64,000 bases of DNA. It comes from Bacteroidales bacterium. GTDB lineage: Bacteria; Bacteroidota; Bacteroidia; Bacteroidales; F082. The translations under genes were made by a program, and so were the position numbers. The notes under the pieces are model-generated. The model saw only the letters and a program-made list of their open reading frames with translations, was not told the origin of the DNA and did no database searches. The DNA lies in the NCBI GenBank assembly GCA_016936355.1, contig JAFGYB010000011.1, positions 1-64,000 of the forward strand, given 5' to 3'. Shown here in pieces: positions 26,843 through 36,237 of the stretch (its first letter is position 1; every line of letters begins with the position of its first letter).

Positions 26843-27274
26843 TCAATGACTCACTTCCATATTGCGGAAATAGTGGATACTGGAAAGGAAAAGCGCCCCA
26901 CCGATCCCAATATAGATGATGGAAAGGTATTGCTTCGGCAGAGACGAGTGTCGCAGGGTAATCCCCAGCGTCACCATGAAGATAATGATCAGGTAACTTT
27001 TCCAGGAAATAAACGAGAAAAGACATGGTTTATCGGGCAACTGCTCAATACGGTTCCTGTTTTTATAAACGATTTTAGAGAACCCGAACCGATGCACCAG
27101 CACGGCAATAACGACGCCCAAGACAGCAAAAGCCCAGGGATTCCCTTTGTAAGCCGTCAACCAGTGACAGGCCATCACGGACAACATAATGCCGACTCCG
27201 GCCCACATCAGTCCGGCCGTGACCAACAATACTTTTTTGGGAACCGCTGGTTTTAACTTTTCATTCCTTATCAT
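26843..27274 (-). CDS. Four-helix membrane protein, unrecognised
   Basis: A 143-residue protein with four likely membrane helices (about 16-36, 45-62, 90-107 and 114-132) and a basic loop (FSKIVYKNRNRIEQLPDKP) between the second and third. I do not recognise the family. It directly precedes the DUF1361 gene on the same strand. Confidence 0.65.
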   Translation of the reverse strand: MIRNEKLKPAVPKKVLLVTAGLMWAGVGIMLSVMACHWLTAYKGNPWAFAVLGVVIAVLVHRFGFSKIVYKNRNRIEQLPDKPCLFSFISWKSYLIIIFMVTLGITLRHSSLPKQYLSIIYIGIGGALFLSSIHYFRNMEVSH

Positions 27275-27325
27275 CGTTTGTATTACTCCCTTTATTACTT
27301 ACGTTACCCCGCCATTACAAAAGAG

Positions 27326-27910
27326 TTACCGGCTGCCTGTCTGAAGCAGTTCCCGGATTTTGGCTACCAGATCGGCCATCTCCTTCGGAGTATACCCCAC
27401 ACTAAGGTACACTATGTTTCCCTGCTGATCGATCAAAAAATTACGGGGGATAAAGGCTTTGGCATACTCTGAGAAGATTCCCCGTGTGGGATCAAGTCCC
27501 ACATTGAACTGAATGCCGTTGGCTTTCAGCTGTTCCATTTTTTTGGCAACAACCGCCTGGGTTTCTCCGCGGGATATGGGCAGGAATACGAAATTTTTGT
27601 TGCCCGCAAACGGTTTGATGATGTGATCGGGAATTTCTGTAAACTCACGCATACAGGGAGGGCACCAGGTTGCCCAGAAATTAACCAACACCACTTTCCC
27701 TTTGAGTTTGGATAATGTATATTCCTTTCCATTGAGCATCTTCACCGTAAAATCAGGTGCCTTTTCCCCCTTCTTTACCAGCGTTGATGCCTGTATTTGC
27801 TGTTCGGTGTCGTTCTTTTGTGTGGTAGCCCGTACCTCTTTATTCTGTCCGTACATACTTACCGAGAGGAACAGGGACATGACCAACACGACAGTGGTTT
27901 TTGTTTTCAT
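27326..27910 (-). CDS. TlpA/ResA-like thiol-disulfide oxidoreductase
   Basis: A 194-residue protein with a signal peptide (MKTKTTVVLVMSLFLSVSMYGQ). The thioredoxin-like domain has APDFTVKMLNGKEYTLSKLK, VVLVNFWATWCPPCMREF with the W-C-P-P-C active site, a cis-Pro region (AFIPRNFLID) and the GNIVYLSVGY strand. It likely reduces or oxidises thiols in the periplasm, as in cytochrome maturation or oxidative defence. It follows the SDR gene by a terminator and 163 nt. Confidence 0.88.
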   Translation of the reverse strand: MKTKTTVVLVMSLFLSVSMYGQNKEVRATTQKNDTEQQIQASTLVKKGEKAPDFTVKMLNGKEYTLSKLKGKVVLVNFWATWCPPCMREFTEIPDHIIKPFAGNKNFVFLPISRGETQAVVAKKMEQLKANGIQFNVGLDPTRGIFSEYAKAFIPRNFLIDQQGNIVYLSVGYTPKEMADLVAKIRELLQTGSR

Positions 27911-27990
27911 GATTTATTTTTTAATGGATGCAAATCTCTGCATTTTATTTTAATATACAAATACACCAGGGATTAATCAGATCAAATTCC

Positions 27991-28030
27991 AAAAAAAACT
28001 CCTCCCGTTTGTACTAAACAGAAGGAGTTT
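27991..28030 (-). terminator. Terminator after the SDR gene
   Basis: AAACTCCT (27996-28003) pairs with AGGAGTTT (28023-28030), and GTTT/AAAC extends it inside. On the minus strand the stem is followed by a run of T (plus A-run 27991-27998). It lies 44 nt beyond the SDR stop codon. Confidence 0.75.
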
Positions 28031-28073
28031 GACTAAAGCGAACGAATCCTAGAGAGTCTGTCTCTGACTTTCC

Positions 28074-28925
28074 TCAAGACTTTGCCAGGGAATCTTTTAC
28101 CGTCTGGGCCATCGGGGTAGTTCTTCGGCCAATGAGTGTTGATAACTGATGGTCGTCATCGTACAAATCTCCTTTTGAAGCCGAAACATCCCAACTGGCA
28201 ATTGCTTCAGCAATTCCTTCGGGCAAACCAACTGATTTCAATACTTTCGCATATTCGCTTTCGGGTAGATTCTTATACGGTATTTCTTTCCCCGTCTGTT
28301 TTGAGATTTCAGATGCCAGGTTCGTCAGTGTATAAGCGGTGTCCCCTGCCAACTCGTACACTTTTCCTTTTTGGTTTTCACCAGTCAGAACCGCTACCGC
28401 TGCTTCTGCATAATCCAGCCGGGCTGCCGAAGAAATCTTCCCGTCCCCGGCACTGCCCAGAAAGGCTCCACCGGCCAGCGCACCGGGAATGGAACCGGTA
28501 TAATTTTCAGTGTACCACCCGTTGCGCAAAAGGGTATGGGGGATTCCGGATTCCCTGAGTGCAGCTTCTGTTTCGAGGTGTTCTCCTGCAAGACTCAGTG
28601 TAGACCTATCGGCATGCAACAAACTGGTGTACACCATCCACCGAACACCGGCTTTTTTTGCCGCCTCTATAACGTTGCTGTGCTGCTGGGCCCGCTGTCC
28701 GATTTCACTGCCCGAAATGAGCAACAAATACTCAATCCCATTCAGTGCATTGACCAGTTCTTGTGGTTGAGTGTAATCAAATTTCCGGGCTTCCACCCCT
28801 AAGTCTCTGGCTTTCTCTGGACTGCGCACCAAGGCAACAATCGTGTCAGGAGATACTTTTTCTTTTAATTTCTTTACCACCAATCTTCCCAATTGACCTG
28901 TGGCTCCTGTGATTCCTATGTTCAT
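28074..28925 (-). CDS. NAD(P)-binding SDR/NmrA-like oxidoreductase (QorB-like)
   Basis: A 283-residue protein. It begins MNIGITGATGQLGRLVVKKL (Rossmann G-x-x-G-x-x-G), followed by RSPEKARDLG, and YTSLLHADRSTL where Tyr/Ser replace the classic SDR active site. The C-terminal part resembles QorB (YtfG) NAD(P)H:quinone reductase-like proteins. It should bind NADPH and act on quinone-like or electrophilic compounds. A strong AAGGAG site 6 nt before the ATG at 28925 fixes the start. It is divergent from the HxlR regulator, which probably controls it. Confidence 0.85.
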   Translation of the reverse strand: MNIGITGATGQLGRLVVKKLKEKVSPDTIVALVRSPEKARDLGVEARKFDYTQPQELVNALNGIEYLLLISGSEIGQRAQQHSNVIEAAKKAGVRWMVYTSLLHADRSTLSLAGEHLETEAALRESGIPHTLLRNGWYTENYTGSIPGALAGGAFLGSAGDGKISSAARLDYAEAAVAVLTGENQKGKVYELAGDTAYTLTNLASEISKQTGKEIPYKNLPESEYAKVLKSVGLPEGIAEAIASWDVSASKGDLYDDDHQLSTLIGRRTTPMAQTVKDSLAKS

Positions 28926-29005
28926 TTTAAACTCCTTTCTCAAAAAATTAACAATTACTAATATTTATTTACTATCATTAAGTTTTTTACTTACTTTTGG
29001 AGAGT

Positions 29006-29037
29006 CAAAGATAATATACCTGTTATACAAAAACAAG
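29006..29037 (-). promoter_or_regulatory. Bacteroidota-type promoter for the SDR gene
   Basis: On the minus strand CTTG (29034-29037) and TATCTTTG (29006-29013) are 20 nt apart, a good match to the -33/-7 consensus. On the other strand TACTTTTG (28992-28999) could serve the HxlR gene. The two promoters overlap, as expected for a regulator controlling both directions. Confidence 0.6.
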
Positions 29038-29095
29038 TACTTACAGGGATGTACCCTACTAACCTTTTAGTTAGCAATCGTTATATCAGAAAGAT

Positions 29096-29467
29096 ATGGG
29101 AGAAAATAGTTTAAAAAAGTTTGGAAATCCTGAACAATGCCCCGTGAGAAATGTCGTCGACCGGATCGGTGATAAGTGGTCGGTACTGGTTCTGATGGTA
29201 CTGGAAGAAGGTGAAGTATTGCGATTTGGCGAAATTGCAGCCTCCATTCAAACCATCTCTCAAAAAATGCTGACCGTTACGCTCCGATCGCTGGAAGCCG
29301 ATGATCTGGTGAAACGAACCGTTTACCCGCAAATACCCCCCAAAGTAGAATATGAATTAACCACACGGGGAAAAACTTTGTTGCCTCACTTGCATGGTCT
29401 CGTCAACTGGGCCATGAAAAACATGAATGAAATTACAAAATCAAGGGCTTTATTTGAAAGCAACTGA
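29096..29467 (+). CDS. HxlR-type winged-helix regulator
   Basis: A 123-residue regulator with the HxlR signatures CPVRNVVDRIGDKWSVLVLM and LRFGEIAASIQTISQKMLT, plus the wing VYPQIPPKVEYELTTRGKTL. It has a single cysteine at 15, in the position often used as a redox or electrophile sensor (YodB, HypR). It is divergent from an SDR/QorB-like gene, a common arrangement in which the regulator represses the enzyme until an electrophile or quinone reacts with Cys15. Confidence 0.9.
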   Translation: MGENSLKKFGNPEQCPVRNVVDRIGDKWSVLVLMVLEEGEVLRFGEIAASIQTISQKMLTVTLRSLEADDLVKRTVYPQIPPKVEYELTTRGKTLLPHLHGLVNWAMKNMNEITKSRALFESN

Positions 29468-29631
29468 ACCCAAAAAATGCTACACAAACTGACCTTCAAT
29501 TCCCATTATGTGGTTGAAAAGATGTTGACAGGCAGCACCGGCCGGCCAAAAATCAACTGCTCACAACGCCTGTGCAAATCATCAGCATCGGTTCAAGAAC
29601 CCGGGTAAAAAATACTTTTTTTATTGGTTTG

Positions 29632-30843
29632 TTATTTGAAAATAATAAATGAAAATGCAAGCAATCCCAGTTTGGCATTTGATTCTTTATTACCCGAAAT
29701 TATTTTATTCTGATAATATCTCATTTCCAAATCAACACTTAGCTTCTTAAATCGTTTTTCAATTCCTATTCCGCCAAAGGCCACAAAATAATTTTTATTG
29801 ATATCAAACTGAGTAGCTTTAAATACAGGTTCAATATAGGGATAAATATACTTAACAATACGCGTGGCATCCCCTTTAATATTATACTCATATGTAATCC
29901 CGCCCAGGGCATAGAAAAAAGTTTTTTTCTTTCCAAACAAGTATTTCACTGAAACCGGGACGGACAAGGTTGTTAGACCGATCCTGAAATTATAATCTAC
30001 TTCCTGATAAAAGTTCTTGATATTATTTGAACTTGAATAGCTTGATTTCCTGAAAGACAAGCCCGGCTGAATATACAATCCTTTCACTAAACGCGAAAAG
30101 TTCAGTGAGAAAACAAGTCCAAACGACGGATCAAAAGAACGGTATTGATCTTCCATGTAAGCGCTGTAAGAGATAGTTAAGTTATTCTGAATAACGGATC
30201 TTGTAATTCCAAACGATACACCATATTTAGCCTCAAGATGCCATGCATCGGCAGTAAAAATGAACGCTTTGTCCCGACGGAAAACTTTGTACTCCTCCCT
30301 GGTTTTCTTATCGTAATTTACGATCAGCTTCGAGATAGCTTTCTGACTGTATTTCATATATTTAACCATACCTGCCGGAATAGAATAATGGTCCGAAATC
30401 AAATAGATAAGGAGTCCTTTCCACCGTTCATTTTCTTTCATTATTTCGGTATCTCCGACCTTTACCTTTCTCATTCCATGATCCAATTGGTATACCTTTC
30501 CCTTTTTTGTAACGAGAAAATTACCCTGGTACATATACAGGCTCATCGCACCTTCGACCAAGACTTTTACAAAGGATCCTTTCCGAATCGTTGACTTATA
30601 CACGATGTTCCCCTCCAGGTAACCGAATCCCAGAATCTGATCCGGAAGGTATTTTATTTGCTGATCATCCTTCTTAAAAATGCAGGATTTATAATTTTGT
30701 GCCTCAACAACACGTAAAGCTACTTGTCCGTATACTGTGTCATTATTGCTTTTTATAATATACCCCTCAGTAAAACTATATTGGGCATATCCTGTAAGGC
30801 CAAGCATAAAAAAAGTGAAAAATAATAGTACAAGTTTTTTCAT
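29632..30843 (-). CDS. Outer-membrane beta-barrel-like protein, unrecognised
   Basis: A 403-residue protein with a signal peptide (MKKLVLLFFTFFMLGLTGYAQ). The N-terminal half has a domain with YIIKSNNDTVYGQVALR, a start seen in many secreted Bacteroidota proteins. The C-terminal half is rich in alternating beta strands with aromatic ends (FSLNFSRLVKGLYIQPGLSF, FYALGGITYEYNI) and ends in a phenylalanine-rich strand. I read it as a conserved outer-membrane protein of unknown function. GC is lower than in flanking genes. Confidence 0.7.
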   Translation of the reverse strand: MKKLVLLFFTFFMLGLTGYAQYSFTEGYIIKSNNDTVYGQVALRVVEAQNYKSCIFKKDDQQIKYLPDQILGFGYLEGNIVYKSTIRKGSFVKVLVEGAMSLYMYQGNFLVTKKGKVYQLDHGMRKVKVGDTEIMKENERWKGLLIYLISDHYSIPAGMVKYMKYSQKAISKLIVNYDKKTREEYKVFRRDKAFIFTADAWHLEAKYGVSFGITRSVIQNNLTISYSAYMEDQYRSFDPSFGLVFSLNFSRLVKGLYIQPGLSFRKSSYSSSNNIKNFYQEVDYNFRIGLTTLSVPVSVKYLFGKKKTFFYALGGITYEYNIKGDATRIVKYIYPYIEPVFKATQFDINKNYFVAFGGIGIEKRFKKLSVDLEMRYYQNKIISGNKESNAKLGLLAFSFIIFK

Positions 30844-31056
30844 AGATGGGTTGTTGGTTTATTAAAAACAGAATACTACACAGGAAAATCCAGGGATTCC
30901 CGGGGTTTTCACAGGCTGGTATCCGAGGGTAAATATCTTAAAAAATGTTAAATTCTTAACCTTTTTTTACAGAAAATTATGCACAACCTAATGAAATAAA
31001 AATGAGGCAGGTAGCAAACTCTGACGATGTTTTGTCAGCTAAAAATGAATCTTTCC

Positions 31057-31629
31057 TTACACCAATCCTGTAAATCCCATAAAAGCCATGGCCAGGATAC
31101 CGGCCACTACCAAAGCAATCGGTACACCGCGCATCCCCTTAGGTACTTCCATCAGATCGAGGTGTTCGCGAATACCGGCAAAAATAACCATGGCCAGGGT
31201 GAAACCAATGGCGGTAGCAATGGAAAAAACAGCGCCTTCCATCAAATTGTACTGTTTCTGAATGGTCAGAATAGCCACACCCAGTACAGCACAGTTGGTA
31301 GTGATCAGCGGCAGATAAACGCCCAGTGCCTGATACAGTGCAGGGCTTACCTTTTTCAGGATAATTTCCACCATCTGCACCAGGGCAGCAATAACCAGAA
31401 TAAAGACGATGGTCTGCATGAAACCCAGTCCGAACGGATTCAGAATATAATACTGAAAAACCCACGTACTGATGGTAGCCAGTGTCATCACAAACAATAC
31501 AGCTGCCCCCATCCCAATGGAGGTGGAAATGTTTTTGGACACCCCCAGGAAAGGACAGATCCCCAAAAACTGGGCAAGAACAATGTTACTGACAAAAATG
31601 GCTGAAACGATGATTACAAAATATTCCAC
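31057..31629 (-). CDS. rnfA: Rnf electron transport complex subunit A
   Basis: A 190-residue protein with six membrane helices. The RnfA/NqrE signature NIVLAQFLGICPFLGVSK includes the conserved Cys of the membrane Fe site. The start is GTG. Last gene of the leftward rnfB-C-D-G-E-A operon; Rnf couples ferredoxin:NAD+ oxidoreduction to Na+ or H+ transport across the inner membrane. Confidence 0.95.
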   Translation of the reverse strand: MEYFVIIVSAIFVSNIVLAQFLGICPFLGVSKNISTSIGMGAAVLFVMTLATISTWVFQYYILNPFGLGFMQTIVFILVIAALVQMVEIILKKVSPALYQALGVYLPLITTNCAVLGVAILTIQKQYNLMEGAVFSIATAIGFTLAMVIFAGIREHLDLMEVPKGMRGVPIALVVAGILAMAFMGFTGLV

Positions 31630-31640
31630 GGCTGCAAGTT

Positions 31641-32225
31641 TTAAGCGTTTTTGTTAATTCTGTTGATAAGTGCAATGATGTACCCCAGGGCAATAAAGGC
31701 ACCCGGAGCCAGGATGAACACCAGCATAAAGTTTCCTTTAATCATATGGAAACCGAAAATGGAGGCACTGCCCAGCAATTCACGAACCGAGCCCAGAATG
31801 GTCAGTGCAAAGGCAAAGCCCAGTCCCATACCCAACCCATCAATCACCGATGACCACACGGTATGACTGGAAGCAAAAGCTTCGGCACGGCCCAGTACAA
31901 TACAGTTCACCACGATCAGCGGAATAAATATCCCCAGCTGTTCGAACAACGCGGGAACATAAGCCTGCATCACCAGCTCCACAATGGTTACAAAGGTGGC
32001 AATGATGACGATAAACGACGGAATGCGGACCTTATCGGGAATCTGGCTCTTTACCAGCGACACCACCAGATTCGACATGGTGAGTACAAAGGCCGTAGCC
32101 AGCCCCATACCCAGACCGTTCATGGCCGATGTGGTGGTCCCCAGTGTGGGACACATCCCCAGCAGCAATACAAAAACCGGATTTTCTTTGATAAACCCTT
32201 TTGTGAAATTCTTTACCTGATTCAT
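31641..32225 (-). CDS. rnfE: Rnf electron transport complex subunit E
   Basis: A 194-residue membrane protein with six helices, homologous to RnfA in inverted topology. It keeps PVFVLLLGMCPTLGTTTSA with the conserved Cys, and VNCIVLGRAEAFAS. It pairs with RnfA around the membrane Fe centre and lies 11 nt upstream of rnfA. Confidence 0.95.
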   Translation of the reverse strand: MNQVKNFTKGFIKENPVFVLLLGMCPTLGTTTSAMNGLGMGLATAFVLTMSNLVVSLVKSQIPDKVRIPSFIVIIATFVTIVELVMQAYVPALFEQLGIFIPLIVVNCIVLGRAEAFASSHTVWSSVIDGLGMGLGFAFALTILGSVRELLGSASIFGFHMIKGNFMLVFILAPGAFIALGYIIALINRINKNA

Positions 32226-32264
32226 GAGTCTTCAGATTTATATTTTCATTTGTCCGAAAGGACC

Positions 32265-32846
32265 TTAAAATTTACCTTTTTGTTTCTCAAATGCATTATA
32301 GGCCCGCTGCAACGCATCACAAAAAGCCCGGGAGCTAATGGTGGCAGCCGTTATGGCATCTACGTCTCCCCCATCCTTCTTCACTTTCAACTTAAACGTG
32401 GCCGGATTCTTTCCTTCAAACTGGTTAGGAAAATCGGAGTTCTTGTGCATCAGATTGGTTCCCAGTCCCGGTGTTTCCTTCATTTGCAACACGGCCGTAT
32501 TGCAGATGCTTCCGTTGGGATAAAAACCCACCATTACATCAATACGGCCTCCAAAGCCCTTATTGGTAAAGGTTTTTATAGCAACGCCTACCAATTGACC
32601 TCCCTTGGTAGCTACATTAAATTCCAATGTATCCTTTCCGCTGGCATCGGGCAGGCGGAGAACCTTCAGGCTGTCAAAAGCCGGCAACACCTGACGGATG
32701 GCTGCTTCTTTTTTCTTCTGTTGAGCGATGGCAATGGGTTCTTTGGTTACCACATAAATGGCCCCCAGTGCCAGGGCAGCCACGGCAGTCACGACAAAAA
32801 GTGTGAGCACCATATTGATAAAACTTGATTCTTTTTTCGAAGCCAT
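32265..32846 (-). CDS. rnfG: Rnf electron transport complex subunit G
   Basis: A 193-residue protein with one N-terminal membrane helix and an external FMN-binding domain. The covalent FMN site corresponds to DAITAATISSRAF near residue 168-180, where a Thr takes the flavin. KETPGLGTNLM is also conserved. It accepts electrons on the outer face. It lies between rnfD and rnfE. Confidence 0.93.
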   Translation of the reverse strand: MASKKESSFINMVLTLFVVTAVAALALGAIYVVTKEPIAIAQQKKKEAAIRQVLPAFDSLKVLRLPDASGKDTLEFNVATKGGQLVGVAIKTFTNKGFGGRIDVMVGFYPNGSICNTAVLQMKETPGLGTNLMHKNSDFPNQFEGKNPATFKLKVKKDGGDVDAITAATISSRAFCDALQRAYNAFEKQKGKF

Positions 32847-32875
32847 TTTTCTTCTATTTAATATTCTTTTCCGAC

Positions 32876-33886
32876 TTATTTTCCGGCTGTTGCCATTCCT
32901 GTTTTCTTACCAAATCTTCGGGGCTTGAATCCTCTGTTGATGAGCGGCACCACGGCATTCATCAGCAGAATGGCAAACGACACCCCTTCGGGATAGGCAC
33001 CCCACACCCTGATCAGGATGGTAATGAGCCCGATACCGAAACCAAAGAGCAACTGTCCTCCGCGGGTCATAGGCGAGGTAACCATATCGGTTGCCATAAA
33101 AAAGGCGCCCAGCATCAATCCTCCCGAGAGCAGCTGAAACAAGGGATCAGCATATTGTTCGGGATTAATACCCCACAAAATGGCTGAAAACGCAGCGACT
33201 GTTACCAGAATGGAAACCGGAATTTCCCAGCTGATGATTTTCTTCCACAACAAATAAATCCCCCCAAGGATAATGGCCAGTGCTGAAATCTCACCCATAG
33301 ATCCGCCCATCTGCCCCAGCAATTCCTGCATGTAGGTTGGCAAATGAGGCGTCAGCTGCGACATGGTTTCACCGGCACGCAGTCCTTCTTTTACAAACCC
33401 CAAAGGAGTAGGCCCTGAAATGGTATCGGCAATGCTGCTCGGCAGCACCTTCGGGATCGGCCAGGTGGTCATTTGCACGGGAAAAGAAACCAGCAAAAAC
33501 ACACGGGCCACCAGCGCAGGATTAAACACATTCTTTCCCAGTCCGCCAAAGGACATTTTTGCCATACCAATGGCAACCAATGCCCCAACAACTACCATCC
33601 AGGAAGGCAGATTCGAAGGCACATTGAACGCCAGTAAAATACCGGTCACCATCGCCGAGCCGTCGGTAATGGTCATAGACCCTTTGATCAGATATTTCTG
33701 GATTATCCATTCAAAAAACAAACTGGCTGCAACGGACAACAACAATACCCTGAGGGCATCGAGTCCGAAAAAATATAAGGAAACCAGTATTGCAGGTATC
33801 ATGGCGTACACTACACCATACATGATCTTTTTTGTCGATTCATCCCCGTGAATGTGGGGAGAGCCCGATACCGTAAGCATATTCAT
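32876..33886 (-). CDS. rnfD: Rnf electron transport complex subunit D
   Basis: A 336-residue membrane protein with about ten helices. It starts LTVSGSPHIHGDESTKKIMY, has DGSAMVTGILLAFNVP, and the FMN-attachment loop DTISGPTPLGF. It carries a covalent FMN and is thought to form the ion channel with other subunits. It follows rnfC directly. Confidence 0.95.
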   Translation of the reverse strand: MNMLTVSGSPHIHGDESTKKIMYGVVYAMIPAILVSLYFFGLDALRVLLLSVAASLFFEWIIQKYLIKGSMTITDGSAMVTGILLAFNVPSNLPSWMVVVGALVAIGMAKMSFGGLGKNVFNPALVARVFLLVSFPVQMTTWPIPKVLPSSIADTISGPTPLGFVKEGLRAGETMSQLTPHLPTYMQELLGQMGGSMGEISALAIILGGIYLLWKKIISWEIPVSILVTVAAFSAILWGINPEQYADPLFQLLSGGLMLGAFFMATDMVTSPMTRGGQLLFGFGIGLITILIRVWGAYPEGVSFAILLMNAVVPLINRGFKPRRFGKKTGMATAGK

Positions 33887-33892
33887 AGTCGA

Positions 33893-35233
33893 TTATTTCT
33901 TGTTTCTGTTTCTGATGTTTTCACCCACTTTTGTTTTGCCCAGCCTCAAATAATCCAGCAACGGAATACTGGCCGGGCAGGTGTACTGGCACGAACCGCA
34001 TTCGATGCAGTCCATTACCTTTTCCTTCTCAGCTTTGTCAAATTCTTTCACCCGTGCCAGTCGTGAAAGCAGATAGGGTTCCAGTCCCATAGGGCATACA
34101 TTCGTACACTTGGAACAACGGATACAGGGACTTTCTTCCTTGCGGGAGGCCGCATGATTTTGCATCAGCAAAATGCCCGACGAACCTTTTACCACCGGCA
34201 CATCGGTATTGAGCAGGGCTTTCCCCATCATGGGACCGCCGCCGATGACCTTTCCCGTATCTTCCGGAATACCGCCGGCAGCTTCGATCAGCTGATGGAT
34301 GGAAGTACCGATGCGTACCTTAAAGTTGGAAGGTTTAGAAACGCCTTTCCCGGTCACCGTTACCACCCGTTCCACAAGCGGTTTGTTTTTCTGAACCGCT
34401 TCGTAAACGGCAAAAACAGTCCCCACATTCTGCACCACACAACCCACTTCCACCGGCAGCTTACCCGAAGGCACTTCCCGGTTGGTGAGGGCTTTGATCA
34501 GTTGTTTTTCACCACCCTGTGGATATTTTACCTTCAGGGCATGAACGGTAATCCCTTCATATTTTTTGGCCAGTTCGGTCAGATGACGAATGGCGTCCGG
34601 TTTGTTGTTTTCAATTCCGATCAGCGCTTTGTCTACTTTCAGAGCTTTCATCAGTAAGCGGATGCCTACCATGATCTCGTCTCCCTTTTCCAGCATCATC
34701 CGGTGGTCGGAAGTCAGGTAAGGTTCGCATTCCACCCCATTGATGATCAGGTATTCGGCTGTCTTTCCCGGAGGAACCATCAGTTTCACATGGGTTGGGA
34801 AAGTAGCTCCGCCCATCCCAACAATTCCGGCTTTCTTTACCTTTTCGATGATCTCTTCCGGTGTATAATCTTCTTTGGTGATCAGTTCATCCGACAAGTC
34901 AATGCCTTCATCCCATTCGTTGCCTTCCACCTGAATATAGGCCGAAGGGCGTCTGAATCCGGATGAATCCACCACATTGTCAATTTTCAGAACGGTACCC
35001 GAAACCGGTGCATGCACATTGGAAGAAATAAAAGATGAAGCTTCTCCGATCAACTGTCCGGCTTTCACTTTATCGCCCCGTTTCACCAACGGATTGGAAG
35101 GAGCGCCCAGGTTCTGGCCAAAAGGAACAATCACCTGTTCCGGTACGGGCAACTCCTGAATGGGTACATCAGCCGATAATTTGTTCTCCGACGGATGAAC
35201 ACCTCCTAACACAAATGTTTTTAAAATCCCCAT
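33893..35233 (-). CDS. rnfC: Rnf electron transport complex subunit C
   Basis: A 446-residue soluble subunit. It has the NADH/FMN-binding part with GMGGATFPTHVKL, the SLBB-like fold, and two 4Fe-4S motifs at the C-terminal end (CIRCSKCTNVCP and CIECGSCQYTCP). It is the site of NAD+ reduction on the cytoplasmic face. It lies between rnfB and rnfD. Confidence 0.95.
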   Translation of the reverse strand: MGILKTFVLGGVHPSENKLSADVPIQELPVPEQVIVPFGQNLGAPSNPLVKRGDKVKAGQLIGEASSFISSNVHAPVSGTVLKIDNVVDSSGFRRPSAYIQVEGNEWDEGIDLSDELITKEDYTPEEIIEKVKKAGIVGMGGATFPTHVKLMVPPGKTAEYLIINGVECEPYLTSDHRMMLEKGDEIMVGIRLLMKALKVDKALIGIENNKPDAIRHLTELAKKYEGITVHALKVKYPQGGEKQLIKALTNREVPSGKLPVEVGCVVQNVGTVFAVYEAVQKNKPLVERVVTVTGKGVSKPSNFKVRIGTSIHQLIEAAGGIPEDTGKVIGGGPMMGKALLNTDVPVVKGSSGILLMQNHAASRKEESPCIRCSKCTNVCPMGLEPYLLSRLARVKEFDKAEKEKVMDCIECGSCQYTCPASIPLLDYLRLGKTKVGENIRNRNKK

Positions 35234-35247
35234 TGTTGTCTGGATAT

Positions 35248-36189
35248 TTAATTTTCTGGTGTATTTTCTTTTTTATCATCTGTCGCAGGCTTGTCTGCTA
35301 CGGCAGTTGCAGATTCTTTATCCTGTGCCGCCGTATCCACTGCCACGATCTTGGGTTTTCTGGGTTTGAAGTTTACTTCCCAGATGGCATCGGTGGGACA
35401 CTCTTCCACACACTTACGGCACAAAGTACATTTTTCAAAATCGATGTACGCCAGGAAGTTAGTCAGCGTAATAGCATCAAACTTACAGGCCTTCACACAT
35501 TTACCGCAGCCGATACAGGCCACCTCGCAGTTTTTCTTGGCCGGAGCCCCTTTTTCCTGATTCACACAGGAAACAAAAATACGGCGGTCACGAGGCCCCT
35601 TCTTGCGCAACTCGATGATGTCGCGGGGACAGGCTTCCACACAGGCATTACAGGCAGTACATTTATCGTTGATTACCGGCAAACCGGTTTCCGGATCCAT
35701 ATACATGGCGTCAAAGTCACAGGCGGCCACACAGTCGCCTTCACCCAGACAACCATACATACAGCCTCCTTCACCGGAATACAAGGTATGGGCAAAAGCA
35801 CACGACGAAACGCCTTCGAATTTCACTTTGGGCGGCGTATGAGCCAGGGATCCGTTGCACCGCAACACAGCGATCAATGGATCCTGAGTCTCCACTTCAA
35901 GGCCCATAATGGAACCCACCGTTTGCATGACCTCGTTACCACCTACCGGGCAGAAGAGCCCGTCGATGTTTTTGTTGTCTTTGGCCGATTTCACGGTAGC
36001 TTCCGCAAAGGCACGACAGCCCGGGAAACCACAGCCTCCGCAGTTGGCTGAGGGAAGTGCTTCTTCTACCTCATCAATCTTCGGATCTTCGTACACCTTA
36101 AATTTACTGGCAACAAAATACAGCACAATCGCTGCAATCAATCCCAATCCTGCCAGTGTTGATACGGCAATGATTACAATATTATCCAC
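35248..36189 (-). CDS. rnfB: Rnf electron transport complex subunit B
   Basis: A 313-residue protein with one N-terminal membrane helix (residues ~4-26), an Fe-S domain with ANCGGCGFPGCRAFAEA, then several ferredoxin motifs (CTACNACVEACP, CIGCGKCVKACK, CTLCRKCVEECP). It receives electrons from ferredoxin. A Ala/Asp/Lys-rich tail follows the last cluster. The start codon is GTG. It lies 48 nt after the dihydroorotate-dehydrogenase-like gene, so the two are probably on one transcript. Confidence 0.95.
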   Translation of the reverse strand: MDNIVIIAVSTLAGLGLIAAIVLYFVASKFKVYEDPKIDEVEEALPSANCGGCGFPGCRAFAEATVKSAKDNKNIDGLFCPVGGNEVMQTVGSIMGLEVETQDPLIAVLRCNGSLAHTPPKVKFEGVSSCAFAHTLYSGEGGCMYGCLGEGDCVAACDFDAMYMDPETGLPVINDKCTACNACVEACPRDIIELRKKGPRDRRIFVSCVNQEKGAPAKKNCEVACIGCGKCVKACKFDAITLTNFLAYIDFEKCTLCRKCVEECPTDAIWEVNFKPRKPKIVAVDTAAQDKESATAVADKPATDDKKENTPEN

Positions 36190-36237
36190 AATACTTACTT
36201 TTTACAATAAAACGTTGAGTAAAATTCATCTTATGGC

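Noticed and set aside
31863-32828. A 321-codon rightward open frame opposite rnfE and rnfG
   Set aside because: Antisense to well-conserved rnf genes, and composition typical of a complement frame.
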